From: Mycobacterium asiaticum
Lineage (GTDB): Bacteria; Actinomycetota; Actinomycetes; Mycobacteriales; Mycobacteriaceae
DNA length: 64,000 bases
Assembly (NCBI RefSeq): GCF_001673635.1
Contig: NZ_LZMH01000043.1
Location: forward strand, 116,972-180,971
Direction of reading: 5' to 3'
Shown: positions 44,934-54,997 of the stretch, piece by piece
Numbering within the stretch: position 1 is the first letter of the stretch
Layout: every line of letters starts with the position of its first letter
Notes under the pieces: model-generated
The model's input: the letters and a program-made list of their open reading frames with translations, nothing else
What the model was told of the DNA's origin: nothing
The model's database searches: none
Program-made: the position numbers and the translations under genes

Positions 44934-45747
44934 CGATCAGATACCGCTCGGTTCCGGACTCCACTCGTGCAGCGTCCGCGCCCAGCGCCACGGCGATCTT
45001 GTTGCTGGAATTCCGCATCACGTCGAAGGTCAACTCCACGGCCTCGGCCTCGCTGAACCGGGAGCGCACCTCGGCGGCATCGTCGACGGCGAGGTGCGCA
45101 GGGGTCCAAATTAGCGCATCTACATACCGCAGCGCTGCCTTTGCGCGATCGTCGAGCACCCGCGACGTCTCAAACCGGGCGATCTCGTCGTACAGCGACT
45201 CCGTGCCGCCGGCGTCCAGCGCGTGACCTTCGCGCAGCGATTTGCAGAGCCGGCAGTTATGCGCGTTCGCCACCCGCAGCCGCACCAGCTCCGACGTAAT
45301 GGGGTCCAGCGCGCGCATCCGCGCCACCGCCGGCGCGAACTCGTTCAGCAACACCTGCGAAGGTTCGCTGTCGTGGTCCCACACGAGCGGCTCGCCCACC
45401 CACCGCAAATACCGCGCACCGACATCCAACGCTTCCAGCCCAGCCCGCACCCGCGGCACGAAATCAGCGATAAAGATCGAGATGACACCCCGAAAAGCGC
45501 TGTCGCCCAACACCTTCAGGAGCTGCGAACGCTGCTCGACAGTGATCGTCGACACGTCGACGCTGAACTGTTCGGCGAACGCGGCCACCACCGCGTCGGC
45601 TTCCGACGGAACCTCGGAGTCATCGAACGGCAGCGGCGGCAAGCCAAGCGTCCGCGCGCACACCTGGCGCACCATGCCCGCCAGCGACGCATTACCGCAG
45701 GACAGGGCGACTAATCGCGCCAGTTGGTCAGGCTCCAGTGCTGTCAC
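44905..45747 (-). CDS. AhpD/carboxymuconolactone-decarboxylase-like protein
   Basis: A 280-residue helical protein. The second half has [20 protein letters not shown], the C-x2-C plus His arrangement of AhpD-type peroxidase cores, followed by a typical [19 protein letters not shown]. It may be a thiol peroxidase or a structural relative. By position it corresponds to Rv2313c of M. tuberculosis, upstream of the pmbA/tldD pair. Confidence 0.7.
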   Translation of the reverse strand: MTALEPDQLARLVALSCGNASLAGMVRQVCARTLGLPPLPFDDSEVPSEADAVVAAFAEQFSVDVSTITVEQRSQLLKVLGDSAFRGVISIFIADFVPRVRAGLEALDVGARYLRWVGEPLVWDHDSEPSQVLLNEFAPAVARMRALDPITSELVRLRVANAHNCRLCKSLREGHALDAGGTESLYDEIARFETSRVLDDRAKAALRYVDALIWTPAHLAVDDAAEVRSRFSEAEAVELTFDVMRNSSNKIAVALGADAARVESGTERYLIDVDGQTVFS

Positions 45748-45763
45748 GCACTACACGGTAAAC

Positions 45764-47137
45764 CTATTGAGCCTGACTAACCGAGGACATGTGAAAGTCC
45801 GGTATCCGCAGCGACGGCATCGCCGCCCGGGTCGCCCAGTCGCCCCATTCCCGCGGCAGCGTCTTTTCGCTGACGCCGGCCTCGGTCGCCCGGCGCAGCA
45901 GGTCCAGCGGGCTTTCGTTGAACCGGAAGTTGTTGACGGCCCCGGTCACCTCGCCGTCCTCGACCAGATACACCCCGTCGCGGGTCAGGCCGGTCAGCAG
46001 CAACGTCGTCGGGTCGACCTCGCGGATGTACCACAGCGTCGTCAGCAGCAACCCGTGCTCGGTGGAGGCGATCATGTCGGCCAGGTCCGCCGATCCGCCG
46101 GTCATCACTAGGTTGTCCGCGCCCACCGCCACCGGCGCACCGAACCGGGCGGCCGTGGCCCGCGGATACGCCAGCGCGTTGATCACGCCCTCGCGGATCC
46201 ACTCCACCTGGCCGATCTCCATGCCGTTGTCGAACACCGAGGCCGTCTCTGACGAATTGCTCACCGCGACGAATGGGGTGCACGCCAGCCCGGGCGCCAT
46301 CGGGTCGGAGAACAACGTCAGCGGAAGCGATGTGAGCCGCTCCCCCACCCGCGTCCCGCCGCCGGGTGCCGACAGGGCCGTCCGTCCCTCCTGGGCACCG
46401 CGCCCGGACATCTTCCAGTTCAGGTAGATCATCATGTCGGCCACCGTCGAGGGCGGCATGATCGTTTCGTAGCGCCCCGCCGGTAGTTCCACGGATCGCG
46501 ACGCCCAGGCCAGCCTCGTTTCCAGGTCCGCGAGCAGCGAATCTATCGGCACCTCAACGAAATTGGAGGTTCCGGTGCCGGCCCACGCGGAAGCGTCCCC
46601 GCGCTTGGCATTGAGTTCGATGGCGCCGGTGGGCTGGGTGTAGCGCCGGCGCAGGCCGGTCGAGGACGCCAGGAATGTCGTCGAAAGACTGTGGTGCGCA
46701 TAGCCGAACAATCGGTCCGTGGACCGGAACGCCTTGCTCAACGCCCCGGAGATCCCGCTGAACGCCGCCACCCCGGTACCAGGCACCGGCGCGTCCCAGT
46801 CGGCGGGCTCCCCGACATCGGTGAGCAGCGGGGCCGCGTCTCCGGCCTCTGGGGCCGAGCGGGCCGCATCCTGGGACGAGATCACCAGACCCGGCAGCGC
46901 CGACGGGTCGGCGTCACCGGATACGACAGACCCGACGTAGGCGATGTCGCCTTGCCGCACCACCGAAATGACGGTGACGCTGCGGCTGACCGCGACCCCG
47001 TTGGTGGTCATCGTGTTGTTCGCCCAGCGCAGTGTGGCCTCCACCTTGTCGGTGACCAGCACCATGGTTTCATCGGCGCGCCCGGCCTTGGCGGCCTCGG
47101 CCAGGACGATCTCGACGGCGTGCTGCGGGGTGATCAT
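45764..47137 (-). CDS. pmbA: TldD/PmbA-family peptidase-like protein, PmbA-type subunit
   Basis: A 457-residue protein, the same length I recall for Rv2314c. It lacks the HExxxH metal motif of its partner, as expected for the TldE/PmbA half. Family segments include RWANNTMTTNGVAVSRSVTV near the N-terminus and GVYLVEDGEVTGAVNNFRFNESPLDLL at the C-terminus. With TldD it forms a heteromeric metalloprotease that clips unfolded peptides. The start overlaps the tldD stop by 4 bp. Confidence 0.87.
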   Translation of the reverse strand: MITPQHAVEIVLAEAAKAGRADETMVLVTDKVEATLRWANNTMTTNGVAVSRSVTVISVVRQGDIAYVGSVVSGDADPSALPGLVISSQDAARSAPEAGDAAPLLTDVGEPADWDAPVPGTGVAAFSGISGALSKAFRSTDRLFGYAHHSLSTTFLASSTGLRRRYTQPTGAIELNAKRGDASAWAGTGTSNFVEVPIDSLLADLETRLAWASRSVELPAGRYETIMPPSTVADMMIYLNWKMSGRGAQEGRTALSAPGGGTRVGERLTSLPLTLFSDPMAPGLACTPFVAVSNSSETASVFDNGMEIGQVEWIREGVINALAYPRATAARFGAPVAVGADNLVMTGGSADLADMIASTEHGLLLTTLWYIREVDPTTLLLTGLTRDGVYLVEDGEVTGAVNNFRFNESPLDLLRRATEAGVSEKTLPREWGDWATRAAMPSLRIPDFHMSSVSQAQ

Positions 47138-48651
47138 CGGCCACCCTCGGTGCGGGTGTTGAGCACATTGACGCCGCGGAACAATGCCGACGGGCAGCCG
47201 TGGCTGACCGCGGCCACTTGGCCGGGTTGCGCTTTACCGCAGTTCAGCGCACCGCCGAGGCGCCAGGTCGATTGTCCGCCAACGGCTTCCATCGAATTCC
47301 AGAAGTCCGTCGTGGTCGCCTGGTAGGCCACATCGCGCAGCTGGCCGTATAGCGCGCCGTCCCGGATGCGGTAGAACCGCTGCCCGGTGAATTGAAAGTT
47401 GTACCGCTGCATGTCAATCGACCAGGACTTGTCGCCGACGATGTAGATGCCGTCGTCGATCCGGGAGATAAGATCGGCGGTGGACAGGTCCTGGGGCCCG
47501 GGCTGCAGCGACACGTTCGCCATCCGCTGGATCGGCACGTGGTGTGCCGAGTCGGCGTAGGAGCATCCGTTGGAGCGCTCCTGGCCCAGGCGTGGGGCGA
47601 ACACCCGGTCGAGCTGGTAGCCGACGAACACCCCGTCGCGCACCAGGTCCCAGCTTTGCGCGGCGACGCCTTCGTCGTCGTACCCGATGGTGGCCAGGCC
47701 GTACGGCACGGTCCGGTCGGCGGTCACGTTCATCACCGGCGACCCGTATTGCATCGTGCCCAGTTTGTCCGGGGTGGCGAACGACGTGCCGGCGTAAGCG
47801 GCTTCGTAACCGATGGCACGGTCGTATTCGGTTGCGTGGCCGATGGATTCGTGGATAGTCAGCCAGAGGTTGGATGGGTCGATCACCAGGTCCGTCCGAC
47901 CGGGCCGCACGCTGGGCGCCCGCATCTTCTCGTACAGAAGGTCCGGGATTTCGGCGAGCTCGGCGGTCCAGTCCCACACCGAGTCGCCGGCCACCGCTTC
48001 CCAGCCGCGCGCGGTCGGCGGGGCCAGCGTGCGCATCGAGTCGAACCCGCCCGCCTTGGCGTCGATGCTCACCGCCTCCAGCGAGGGCTGCAGCCGCACC
48101 CGCTGCTGGGTGATCGAAGACCCGAAGGTGTCGGCGTAGAAGGTCTGCTCTTTGACGGCCGTCAGGCCAGCCGACACGTGGTCCACGCTCTCGGCGTCCA
48201 GCAGCCGCCGGGAGTAGTCCTCCAGCACCCCGATCTTGTCCGACGCCGACACCGTGAACGGGTCGATCTCGTAGTCGGACACCCAGGTGGCGTCGGCGTA
48301 GACGGGCTCGGCCGCCAACCGAATGTGCTCGGTGTTCAGCGCCGCCAGCACGGTGGCCACCTGGGCGGCGTGCCGCGCCGTGCGGGCCGCGACGTCAGGG
48401 GCCAGTTCGGCGTGCGAGGCGAACCCCCACGTTCCCGCCACGATCACCCGCACCGCCAGGCCGACCTCGCGGCTGACGACGGCGGTCTCCAGCTCGCCGT
48501 CACGCAGCTGGATGATCTCGGTGTTGATGCGGTGAATGCGCAGGTCGGCGTAACTGGCCCCGGCCTCTCTGGCCGCCGAGAGCGCGGCATCTGCCAGCTC
48601 GTGGCGCGGCAGGTCCAGGAAGTCAGAATCGATCCCCCGGTTCGATGTCAC
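47134..48651 (-). CDS. tldD: TldD-type metallopeptidase
   Basis: A 505-residue TldD protein. The metal motif HESIGHATE (HExxxH) is present at about residue 250, and the C-terminal SVDMQ-type and GAxxCGKAQPG region (LGGALNCGKAQPGQVAAVSHG) is intact. GTG 48651 gives the same length as Rv2315c; the frame is open further upstream over the uspA promoter. It is coupled to pmbA. No RiPP precursor is visible nearby, so a general proteolytic role is more likely. Confidence 0.9.
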   Translation of the reverse strand: MTSNRGIDSDFLDLPRHELADAALSAAREAGASYADLRIHRINTEIIQLRDGELETAVVSREVGLAVRVIVAGTWGFASHAELAPDVAARTARHAAQVATVLAALNTEHIRLAAEPVYADATWVSDYEIDPFTVSASDKIGVLEDYSRRLLDAESVDHVSAGLTAVKEQTFYADTFGSSITQQRVRLQPSLEAVSIDAKAGGFDSMRTLAPPTARGWEAVAGDSVWDWTAELAEIPDLLYEKMRAPSVRPGRTDLVIDPSNLWLTIHESIGHATEYDRAIGYEAAYAGTSFATPDKLGTMQYGSPVMNVTADRTVPYGLATIGYDDEGVAAQSWDLVRDGVFVGYQLDRVFAPRLGQERSNGCSYADSAHHVPIQRMANVSLQPGPQDLSTADLISRIDDGIYIVGDKSWSIDMQRYNFQFTGQRFYRIRDGALYGQLRDVAYQATTTDFWNSMEAVGGQSTWRLGGALNCGKAQPGQVAAVSHGCPSALFRGVNVLNTRTEGGR

Positions 48652-48684
48652 GGGTCCACCGTAACGACCGGCTTTAATACTTTC

Positions 48685-49557
48685 ATGTCCACCACGCCTC
48701 GTCGTTCCACGGCGTTGGCGTACGGCTTGCTCGCACCCAGTTTGTTCGGTGTGGTCGCCTTCCTGCTGCTGCCGATTCTGGTGGTGGTCTGGCTGAGTCT
48801 GTACCGCTGGGACCTGCTGGGTCCGCTGCATTACGTCGGGTTCGCGAACTGGCGCTCGGTGCTGCGCGACGGGGACTTCGGTGACTCGCTGGTGGTCACC
48901 GCTATCTTCGTGGCGATCGTAGTGCCGGCGCAGACGGTGCTGGGACTGCTGGCCGCGATGATGCTGGCGCCCAAACTGCCGGGCACCGGGCTGTTCCGCA
49001 CGCTGTACGTGTTGCCGTGGATCTGCGCCCCGCTGGCGATCGCGGTGATGTGGCGCTGGATCCTGACGCCGACCGATGGCGCGGTCAGCACCCTGCTGGG
49101 GCGGCGCATCGAGTGGCTGACCAATCCCGACCTGGCGCTGCCGATGGTGTCGGCTGTCGTCGTGTGGACCAACGTCGGCTACGTGTCACTGTCTTTCCTC
49201 GCTGGGCTGCTGGCGATTCCCGAGGACATCCACAACGCCGCCCGCACTGACGGCGCCACCGCATGGCAGCGGTTCTGGCGCATCACGCTGCCGATGTTGC
49301 GCCCGACGATGTTCTTCGTGCTGGTCACCGGAGTGGTCAGCGCCGCACAGGTTTTCGACACGGTCTACGCTCTGACCGGCGGCGGCCCGGAGGGCAGTAC
49401 CGATCTGGTGGCCCATCAGATCTACGCCGAGGCGTTCGGGGCGGCGTCGATCGGGCGGGCCTCGGTGATGGCGGTGATCCTGTTCGTCATCCTGGTCGGC
49501 GTCACGTTCGTGCAGCATTTGTACTTCCGCAAACGGATCACTTATGACCTCACGTAA
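48685..49557 (+). CDS. uspA: Sugar ABC transporter permease UspA
   Basis: A 290-residue permease with six predicted membrane helices; it starts LAYGLLAPSLFGVVAFLLLP. The EAA loop for ATPase contact reads NAARTDGATAWQRFWRITLPMLRPT. It is homologous by sequence style, length and neighbours to M. tuberculosis UspA. The frame runs open 1.3 kb upstream, antisense to tldD, which is a shadow. It overlaps uspB by 14 bp. Confidence 0.9.
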   Translation: MSTTPRRSTALAYGLLAPSLFGVVAFLLLPILVVVWLSLYRWDLLGPLHYVGFANWRSVLRDGDFGDSLVVTAIFVAIVVPAQTVLGLLAAMMLAPKLPGTGLFRTLYVLPWICAPLAIAVMWRWILTPTDGAVSTLLGRRIEWLTNPDLALPMVSAVVVWTNVGYVSLSFLAGLLAIPEDIHNAARTDGATAWQRFWRITLPMLRPTMFFVLVTGVVSAAQVFDTVYALTGGGPEGSTDLVAHQIYAEAFGAASIGRASVMAVILFVILVGVTFVQHLYFRKRITYDLT

Positions 49558-50356
49558 CGCGCTGATCTACGTGGGCCTGGTGAGCGGGACGCTGATCACC
49601 CTGGCGCCCTTCGCCCTTGGGCTGCTGACCTCGTTCACCTCCGCGCACCAGTTCGCTACCGGTTCGCCGCTGCAGTTGCCGCGCCCGCCCACGCTGGCCA
49701 ACTACGCCGATCTGGCCGGCACCGGTTTCGGCCGCGCGGCTGCGGTGACCGCGCTGATGACGGCGGTGATCCTGCTGGGGCAGTTGACCTTTTCGATCCT
49801 GGCCGGTTATGCCTTTGCGCGGCTGCACTTCCCCGGCCGCGACGCGCTGTTCTGGGTGTACGTCGCGACTCTGATGGTGCCCGGCACGGTGACGGTGGTG
49901 CCGCTGTATCTGATGATGGCCCAGATGGGTCTGCGGAACACGTTCTGGGCATTGGTGATTCCGTTCATGTTCGGCTCGCCGTACGCGATCTTCCTGCTGC
50001 GCGAGCACTTTCGCCTGATCCCTGACGACCTGATCAACGCCGCGAACCTGGACGGCGCCAACACCCTGGATGTGCTGGTGCACGTGATCCTGCCGTCCAG
50101 CAAGCCGGTGCTGGCCGCGCTGACGATGATCACTGTGGTCTCGCAGTGGAACAACTTCATGTGGCCGTTGGTGATCACCAGCGGTCGCAAATGGCGGGTG
50201 CTGACGGTTGCCACCGCGGACCTGCAGTCGCGGTATAACTCCCAGTGGACGCTGGTGATGGCGGCGACGACGGTCGCGATCGTGCCGCTGATCGTGTTGT
50301 TCGTGGCGTTCCAGCGGCACATCGTCTCGTCGATTCTGGTGTCGGGGCTCAAGTGA
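49544..50356 (+). CDS. uspB: Sugar ABC transporter permease UspB
   Basis: A 270-residue partner permease: six helices, MalG-like start (VSGTLITLAPFALGLLTSFTSA), and EAA loop NAANLDGANTLDVLVHVILPSSKP. Its stop overlaps the uspC start (GTGA). No ATPase gene is in this operon; as in M. tuberculosis, a shared sugar ATPase from another locus is presumably used. Confidence 0.9.
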   Translation: MTSRNALIYVGLVSGTLITLAPFALGLLTSFTSAHQFATGSPLQLPRPPTLANYADLAGTGFGRAAAVTALMTAVILLGQLTFSILAGYAFARLHFPGRDALFWVYVATLMVPGTVTVVPLYLMMAQMGLRNTFWALVIPFMFGSPYAIFLLREHFRLIPDDLINAANLDGANTLDVLVHVILPSSKPVLAALTMITVVSQWNNFMWPLVITSGRKWRVLTVATADLQSRYNSQWTLVMAATTVAIVPLIVLFVAFQRHIVSSILVSGLK

Positions 50357-51669
50357 GACGGCCCCGGTTTTCGACACTGTCGGCGCTGGCGCTCGTGTTG
50401 GTCTTCGCCTTGCTGTTGGTGACGGCCGTGCTGTCGGGCCGTTCGGACGACGACGGCAAGATCGTGGTGACGGTGCGACTGTGGGCCGAACCTATCGCGC
50501 GAGCGTATCGGGACTCGTTCCAGGAGTTCTCCCGAGAGCACCCCGATATCGAGGTGCGCACCAACATGGTCGCCTTCTCCAACTACTTCGACACCCTGCG
50601 TACCGACGTGGCCGGGGGCAGCGCCGACGACATCTTCTGGCTGTCCAACGCCTACCTCGACGCCTACGCCGACAGCGGCCGGTTGATCAAAATCGACCGG
50701 GTGGACAAGGATTGGGCACCGGCCGTCGTGGAGCAATTCACCCACAACGGCACGCTGTGGGGGGTGCCGCAGCTGACCGATGCCGGTATTGCCGTGTTCT
50801 ACAACGCCGACCTGCTCGCGGTCGCCGGCGTCGACTCCGCGGTGCTGGACAGCATCCAGTGGAGCCCCGGCAGCGACGACACCCTACGGCCCCTGCTGAA
50901 GAAACTGACCGTCGACCTCGACGGGCACCGCGCGGACTCCCCCGACTTCGACTTCCTGCGGGTGCGCCAGTACGGCTACAACGCCGCCAACGACCCGCAG
51001 GGCATCTACCTCAACTACATCGGCTCTGCCGGTGGAATCTTCCAGCGCGGCAACGAGTTCGCGTTCGCCAATCCCGAAGCGGCGGCGGCCTTCCGCTATC
51101 TCGTCGGCCTGATCAACACCGACCACACCTCGCCGCCGGCGTCGGACACCAATGACAACGGCGACTTCTCCCGCAATCAGTTCCTGGCCGGCAAGATGGC
51201 GCTGTTCCAGTCCGGCACCTACAGTCTGGCCCCGATCGCCCGCGATGCCACCTTCCGCTGGGGTGTGGCGATGCTTCCGTATGGACCCCAGGGGCGGGTG
51301 AGCGTCACCAATGGCATTGCCGCTGCCGGTAACTCGGCAACCCGGCATCCCGAGGCGGTACGGCAGGTGTTGCAGTGGATGGGCAGCAGCAAGGGCAACG
51401 CGTACCTGGGCCGCGAGGGTGCCGCCATTCCGGCGGTGCTGACGGCCCAGCCCGGGTATTTCGCCTACTGGAAGGCGCGCGGCGTCGACGTCACCCCGTT
51501 CTTCGCGGTGCTGGACGGACCGCGCATCCCGGCACCGGGCGGGGCGGGGTACGCGGCCGGAAACGAGGCGCTGCAACCGTATTTCGACGAGATGTTTCTG
51601 GGCCGGGGCGATATCGAGACGACACTGAAGCGGGCGCAGGAGGCGGCCAACGCGGCCGCGCGCCGTTGA
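50353..51669 (+). CDS. uspC: Sugar-binding protein UspC
   Basis: A 438-residue extracellular solute-binding protein. An N-terminal hydrophobic signal or anchor (ALALVLVFALLLVTAVLSG) lacks a lipobox Cys. The mature part has the usual cluster-B sugar-binding features (VRLWAEPIARAYRDSFQEF, DIFWLSNAYLDAYADSG, GGAGYAAGNEALQPYFDEM). The M. tuberculosis homologue binds amino sugars, so recovery of cell-wall amino sugars is likely. GTG 50353 overlaps the uspB stop. Confidence 0.9.
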   Translation: MRRPRFSTLSALALVLVFALLLVTAVLSGRSDDDGKIVVTVRLWAEPIARAYRDSFQEFSREHPDIEVRTNMVAFSNYFDTLRTDVAGGSADDIFWLSNAYLDAYADSGRLIKIDRVDKDWAPAVVEQFTHNGTLWGVPQLTDAGIAVFYNADLLAVAGVDSAVLDSIQWSPGSDDTLRPLLKKLTVDLDGHRADSPDFDFLRVRQYGYNAANDPQGIYLNYIGSAGGIFQRGNEFAFANPEAAAAFRYLVGLINTDHTSPPASDTNDNGDFSRNQFLAGKMALFQSGTYSLAPIARDATFRWGVAMLPYGPQGRVSVTNGIAAAGNSATRHPEAVRQVLQWMGSSKGNAYLGREGAAIPAVLTAQPGYFAYWKARGVDVTPFFAVLDGPRIPAPGGAGYAAGNEALQPYFDEMFLGRGDIETTLKRAQEAANAAARR

Positions 51670-51677
51670 CTGTCGCG

Positions 51678-51722
51678 CTGGCGTGACACTCGACGCCCAC
51701 CGCAACTCTGGCGTGACACTCG
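51678..51722. repeat. Two 15-bp direct repeats (CTGGCGTGACACTCG)
   Basis: Copies at 51678-51692 and 51708-51722 are 30 bp apart, in the convergent gap between uspC and the universal stress gene. Dispersed mycobacterial intergenic repeat, role unknown. Confidence 0.6.
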
Positions 51723-51742
51723 GCGAAACAGGCCGGCAACGG

Positions 51743-52621
51743 CTAGCCAGGAACCACCAACACCGGCACCGGGCTGTGCCGAATGATCTTGGCGCTGCGC
51801 GTCCCGAGGAAGACTCGCCGCACGTCGCCGCGCGGCGAGGTGCCCACCGCCAAGATCTCGCCGTTGATCCACTCCGGCTTGCTCAGCGCTTCCATCCAGC
51901 TGTGCGCAGTGACGACCTCCAGCACGACATCTGGCCCCACGACGCCGTCATCCTTGAGCGCTTGCAGACTTTCCATGGCCTGGGCCGCCCAGGCGTTCAG
52001 GACGCTGTCCTCGGCATCCAGGCCCACCTCCGGCGGATACATGGTCCGGCCGCGCACCGCGAACGTGATCACCCGCAGCGGCACCTGATACCGCTCGGCG
52101 GCGTTGGCGCACCGCCGCACCAACGCGAGCGACTCCTCACTTGTGGAGTAGCCACAGCTGAGGCGACGGAACCCGCCGCTGTGCACGTGAAATCCGGGGG
52201 AACTGATCGCGATCGGCACCCGCGAGGCGTGCAGCAGCCAGTCGGCGGTGGAGCCTACCGTGATGTGCGCCAGCCCGGTGCTGGGCAGTGATCCCAGCAC
52301 CAGGATCCTGCCGTTCACCTCGTCGACGATCTCAACCAATCCCGTCGCCACCGAGCGGTGGGCCCGGTGGGTGAAGTGGACTTCGATGCCTTCGGCCAGC
52401 GGGAACAGGTAGCGCTGCGCTTCCCGCTTCGACTCCTCGCCCAGGTTCTGCGCCCAATGCTCGAACTCGGCGTCGACGCGGGCTAATGACGGCGTCGGCC
52501 ACGGCTCAGGCACGACGGTCGCGACGGTCACCGATGTCTGCAGCGTCCGTGCGGCCCCGATGGCCAGATAGAGGCCCGAGAGGCCGACCTTGCTCGCCCG
52601 GTATCCGACCACGACCGTCAT
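51743..52621 (-). CDS. Universal stress protein family protein
   Basis: A 292-residue protein with two USP-type domains: VVVGYRASKVGLSGLYLAIGAA at the start, LVLGSLPSTGLAHITVGSTADWLLHASRVPI in the middle and a second VGTSPRGDVRRVFLGTRSAKIIRHSPVPVLVVPG at the end. Both G-x2-G-x9-G-S/T-type ATP loops can be traced. It matches Rv2319c by position. The start overlaps the permease stop by 4 bp, so the two are co-translated. Confidence 0.87.
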   Translation of the reverse strand: MTVVVGYRASKVGLSGLYLAIGAARTLQTSVTVATVVPEPWPTPSLARVDAEFEHWAQNLGEESKREAQRYLFPLAEGIEVHFTHRAHRSVATGLVEIVDEVNGRILVLGSLPSTGLAHITVGSTADWLLHASRVPIAISSPGFHVHSGGFRRLSCGYSTSEESLALVRRCANAAERYQVPLRVITFAVRGRTMYPPEVGLDAEDSVLNAWAAQAMESLQALKDDGVVGPDVVLEVVTAHSWMEALSKPEWINGEILAVGTSPRGDVRRVFLGTRSAKIIRHSPVPVLVVPG

Positions 52622-54039
52622 TGCCGGTCCTTATTGAGCGCGCTGCGGTGGCGCCCCCACAGCAGGTAGTACGTCAGCGCCACCAGGATCCAGCCGCTGA
52701 ACGCCAGCCAGGTGTACCAGTGCAGGCTGAGCAGGATGTACCCGCACGCCAACACCGAAAGCACCGGCGTCACAGGGTAACCCGGCACCCGGAAGGCGCG
52801 TTCCAGGTCCGGTTCGCGCACCCGCAGGATGATCACGCCCACCGACACCACGATGAACGCCGTCAGCGTCCCAATGGACACCATGTCGGCGAGGCTGGCC
52901 AGCGGCACCACCGCCGCGAGCACGGACGCGACGATCGCCACGATCACCGTGTTGTTCACCGGGGTCATGGTGCGCGGATTCACCGCGGCGAACCGCGCAG
53001 GCAGCAACCCGTCGCGGCCCATCGCGAACAGGATGCGGGTCATGCCGTACAAGGTGACCAGTGTGACGGTGAAGATCGATATCACCGCGCCCGCGGCGAG
53101 GATGGTGCTGGCCCATCTGCTGTGCGTGACGTTGTCCAGAATGATGGCCAGGCCCGCGTTTTCCTGCGTCTTGAAGTTCTGCCACGGCTGCGTGCCGAGC
53201 GCCGCCAAAGCGACGAGGACGTAGACGGTGGTCACGATCACCAGCGCGGACACGAGCGCGCGCGGCATGGTCGTCTGCGGGTTCTTCACCTCGTCGCCGG
53301 CCGTGGAGACCGCGTCTAGTCCGATGTAGGAGAAGAAGATCGTGCCGGCCGCCGACCCGATGCCGGCCACGCCCATGGGGGCGAAGTCCTTGAGGTGGTT
53401 TGCGTCATAGGCGGTGAACGCGATGATGACGAACATTGCGAGCACGCCGAGCTTGATCAGCACCATGATCGTGTTGACCTTGGCCGACTCGCTGGCGCCG
53501 CGGATCAGCAGCAGCGCACACAGCACGATCAGGATCACCGCCGGCAGGTTCACCCAGCCGCCGGGCGCCTTGTCCCAGGGTGCCGCCGACAGGGCGTGCG
53601 GCAGTTCAAACCCGAACAGGTTGTGCAGCAACTTGTTCACGTAGCCGCTCCACCCCACCGCCACCGCCGCGGTGGCCACGCCGTATTCCAGCAGCAGGCA
53701 GGCCGCGACGATGATCGCGACCGCCTCACCGAGTGTGGTGTAGGCGTAGGAGTAGGACGAGCCGGAAACCGGTACCGCCGAAGCTAATTCGGCATAACAG
53801 AGCGCGGCCAAGCCGGCGGCGATGCCGGCGATGATGAACGAGACGATCACCCCGGGACCGGCCTGGGGCACGGCTTCGGACAGCACGAAGAAGATGCCGG
53901 TGCCGATCGTGGATCCGACGCCGAACATCGTCAGCTGGAAGGTGCCGAAACTGCGCTTCAGTCCGGAGTCGCTACCCGCTTCGCCGACCGGGCGGCGACG
54001 CAGCATCTGCTCTTTGAGGCTGATCGATGTGGCCGGCAA
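52618..54039 (-). CDS. rocE: APC-family amino acid permease (RocE-like)
   Basis: A 473-residue permease with about 12 hydrophobic segments. The APC signature GVGSTIGTGIFFVLSEAVPQAGPGVIVSF is at residue 36, and PVSGSSYSYAYTTLGE follows. It resembles cationic amino acid transporters; the symbol follows its M. tuberculosis positional homologue. The ornithine aminotransferase genes that follow rocE in M. tuberculosis are not present here. Confidence 0.88.
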   Translation of the reverse strand: MPATSISLKEQMLRRRPVGEAGSDSGLKRSFGTFQLTMFGVGSTIGTGIFFVLSEAVPQAGPGVIVSFIIAGIAAGLAALCYAELASAVPVSGSSYSYAYTTLGEAVAIIVAACLLLEYGVATAAVAVGWSGYVNKLLHNLFGFELPHALSAAPWDKAPGGWVNLPAVILIVLCALLLIRGASESAKVNTIMVLIKLGVLAMFVIIAFTAYDANHLKDFAPMGVAGIGSAAGTIFFSYIGLDAVSTAGDEVKNPQTTMPRALVSALVIVTTVYVLVALAALGTQPWQNFKTQENAGLAIILDNVTHSRWASTILAAGAVISIFTVTLVTLYGMTRILFAMGRDGLLPARFAAVNPRTMTPVNNTVIVAIVASVLAAVVPLASLADMVSIGTLTAFIVVSVGVIILRVREPDLERAFRVPGYPVTPVLSVLACGYILLSLHWYTWLAFSGWILVALTYYLLWGRHRSALNKDRQ

Positions 54040-54063
54040 CTGCGCCTCCCGTCGGTGGGTCCG

Positions 54064-54150
54064 CTAAGTATGTGCCTCCCGCAGCACTTCGGCGAGCTGA
54101 TTCACTACGTAATCGATCTCCTCGATCGACCGGATGCGGCCGTGAACCTC
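54064..54150 (-). pseudogene. C-terminal remnant of an unidentified gene (possibly aminotransferase)
   Basis: One frame encodes [20 protein letters not shown] followed by EVLREAHT and a stop at 54064. It resembles the last helices of fold-type I aminotransferases or cysteine desulfurases. No further homology upstream; it abuts the ecfT stop. Possibly left by the deletion of the rocD-type genes. Confidence 0.35.
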
Positions 54151-54997
54151 AGCGGGCCGAAATGATGGTCTGGATCGCGATGCCGGCGCCGCTGGCCACC
54201 AACGTGATCGCCAGCGTCACCCAGTCGGCCAGCCTGGGCCGGCGCGGGTTCGCCGAGAGCTGACCGGTGCCGCCGCGGGCGGTGATCGCATCGCCCATCT
54301 CGTCGGCGCGCCGCAGCGTCACCGTGATGGTCGCGGCCAGCAGGTCGATGATCTCCAGTCGGCGCTGCTGCCTTTTCTCCTTCCGGCTGCGCGGAGTCGG
54401 CTTGGGCCGCAATCGGCGTGCCGCATAGAGCACTTGGAATTCGTCGATCAGCATCGGGAAGGCACGCAGCGCCAGGGCCAACGCCACCGCCCACTCATCG
54501 ACCGGCAACCGGAACAATCGCAGCGGCCGGCCCAAAGCCGCTACCGCTGGCCCGATTTCGGCGACATTGGTGGTGTAGGACACCAATCCCCCAAGCGCCA
54601 GCAACACCAGCGTCAGCGCGGTGATCCGCAAGAAGTTCAAGAACCCGCCGAGTCCCAGCTCGACGCTGCCGATGACGACCTCAGGTTTCCCGCCGGCCAG
54701 CGCCGCGGTAAAACCGCCGATCGCCAACACAATCCACAACCAGCGGGGTATGGACGGCAGGGCACCGCGCGGAATGTGGGCGATCCGGATCGCCGCCAGC
54801 ACCAGGGCCGCCATGAATCCGATCGTCACCCAGCCCGGGTAGAACGCCAGCAGCACCGAGATGCCGAACACCACCAAAAGCTTGGTACCGGCCCACAAGT
54901 CATGGATCGGCGAGCCGCCGGGGATCGGAACCAGCAGCACGACGGGCCGGCCGTGCTTTCGGGTTTCGCGCTTCGTCGGCGCCGAAGTGGTTGTCAC
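54149..54997 (-). CDS. ecfT: ECF transporter transmembrane subunit EcfT
   Basis: A 282-residue CbiQ/EcfT-type membrane protein. Several hydrophobic segments are followed by the two coupling-helix motifs with Ala-Arg-Arg-like signatures ([12 protein letters not shown]). It joins the ATPase to a substrate-specific S component in vitamin uptake. It matches Rv2325c and overlaps the ATPase gene by 4 bp. Substrate unknown. Confidence 0.85.
   Translation of the reverse strand: MTTTSAPTKRETRKHGRPVVLLVPIPGGSPIHDLWAGTKLLVVFGISVLLAFYPGWVTIGFMAALVLAAIRIAHIPRGALPSIPRWLWIVLAIGGFTAALAGGKPEVVIGSVELGLGGFLNFLRITALTLVLLALGGLVSYTTNVAEIGPAVAALGRPLRLFRLPVDEWAVALALALRAFPMLIDEFQVLYAARRLRPKPTPRSRKEKRQQRRLEIIDLLAATITVTLRRADEMGDAITARGGTGQLSANPRRPRLADWVTLAITLVASGAGIAIQTIISAR

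Noticed and set aside
47392..48684. Long plus-strand open frame upstream of and in frame with uspA
   Set aside because: It is antisense to tldD, whose protein is clearly conserved; composition (Arg/Gly/Val/His rich) is that of a shadow frame.
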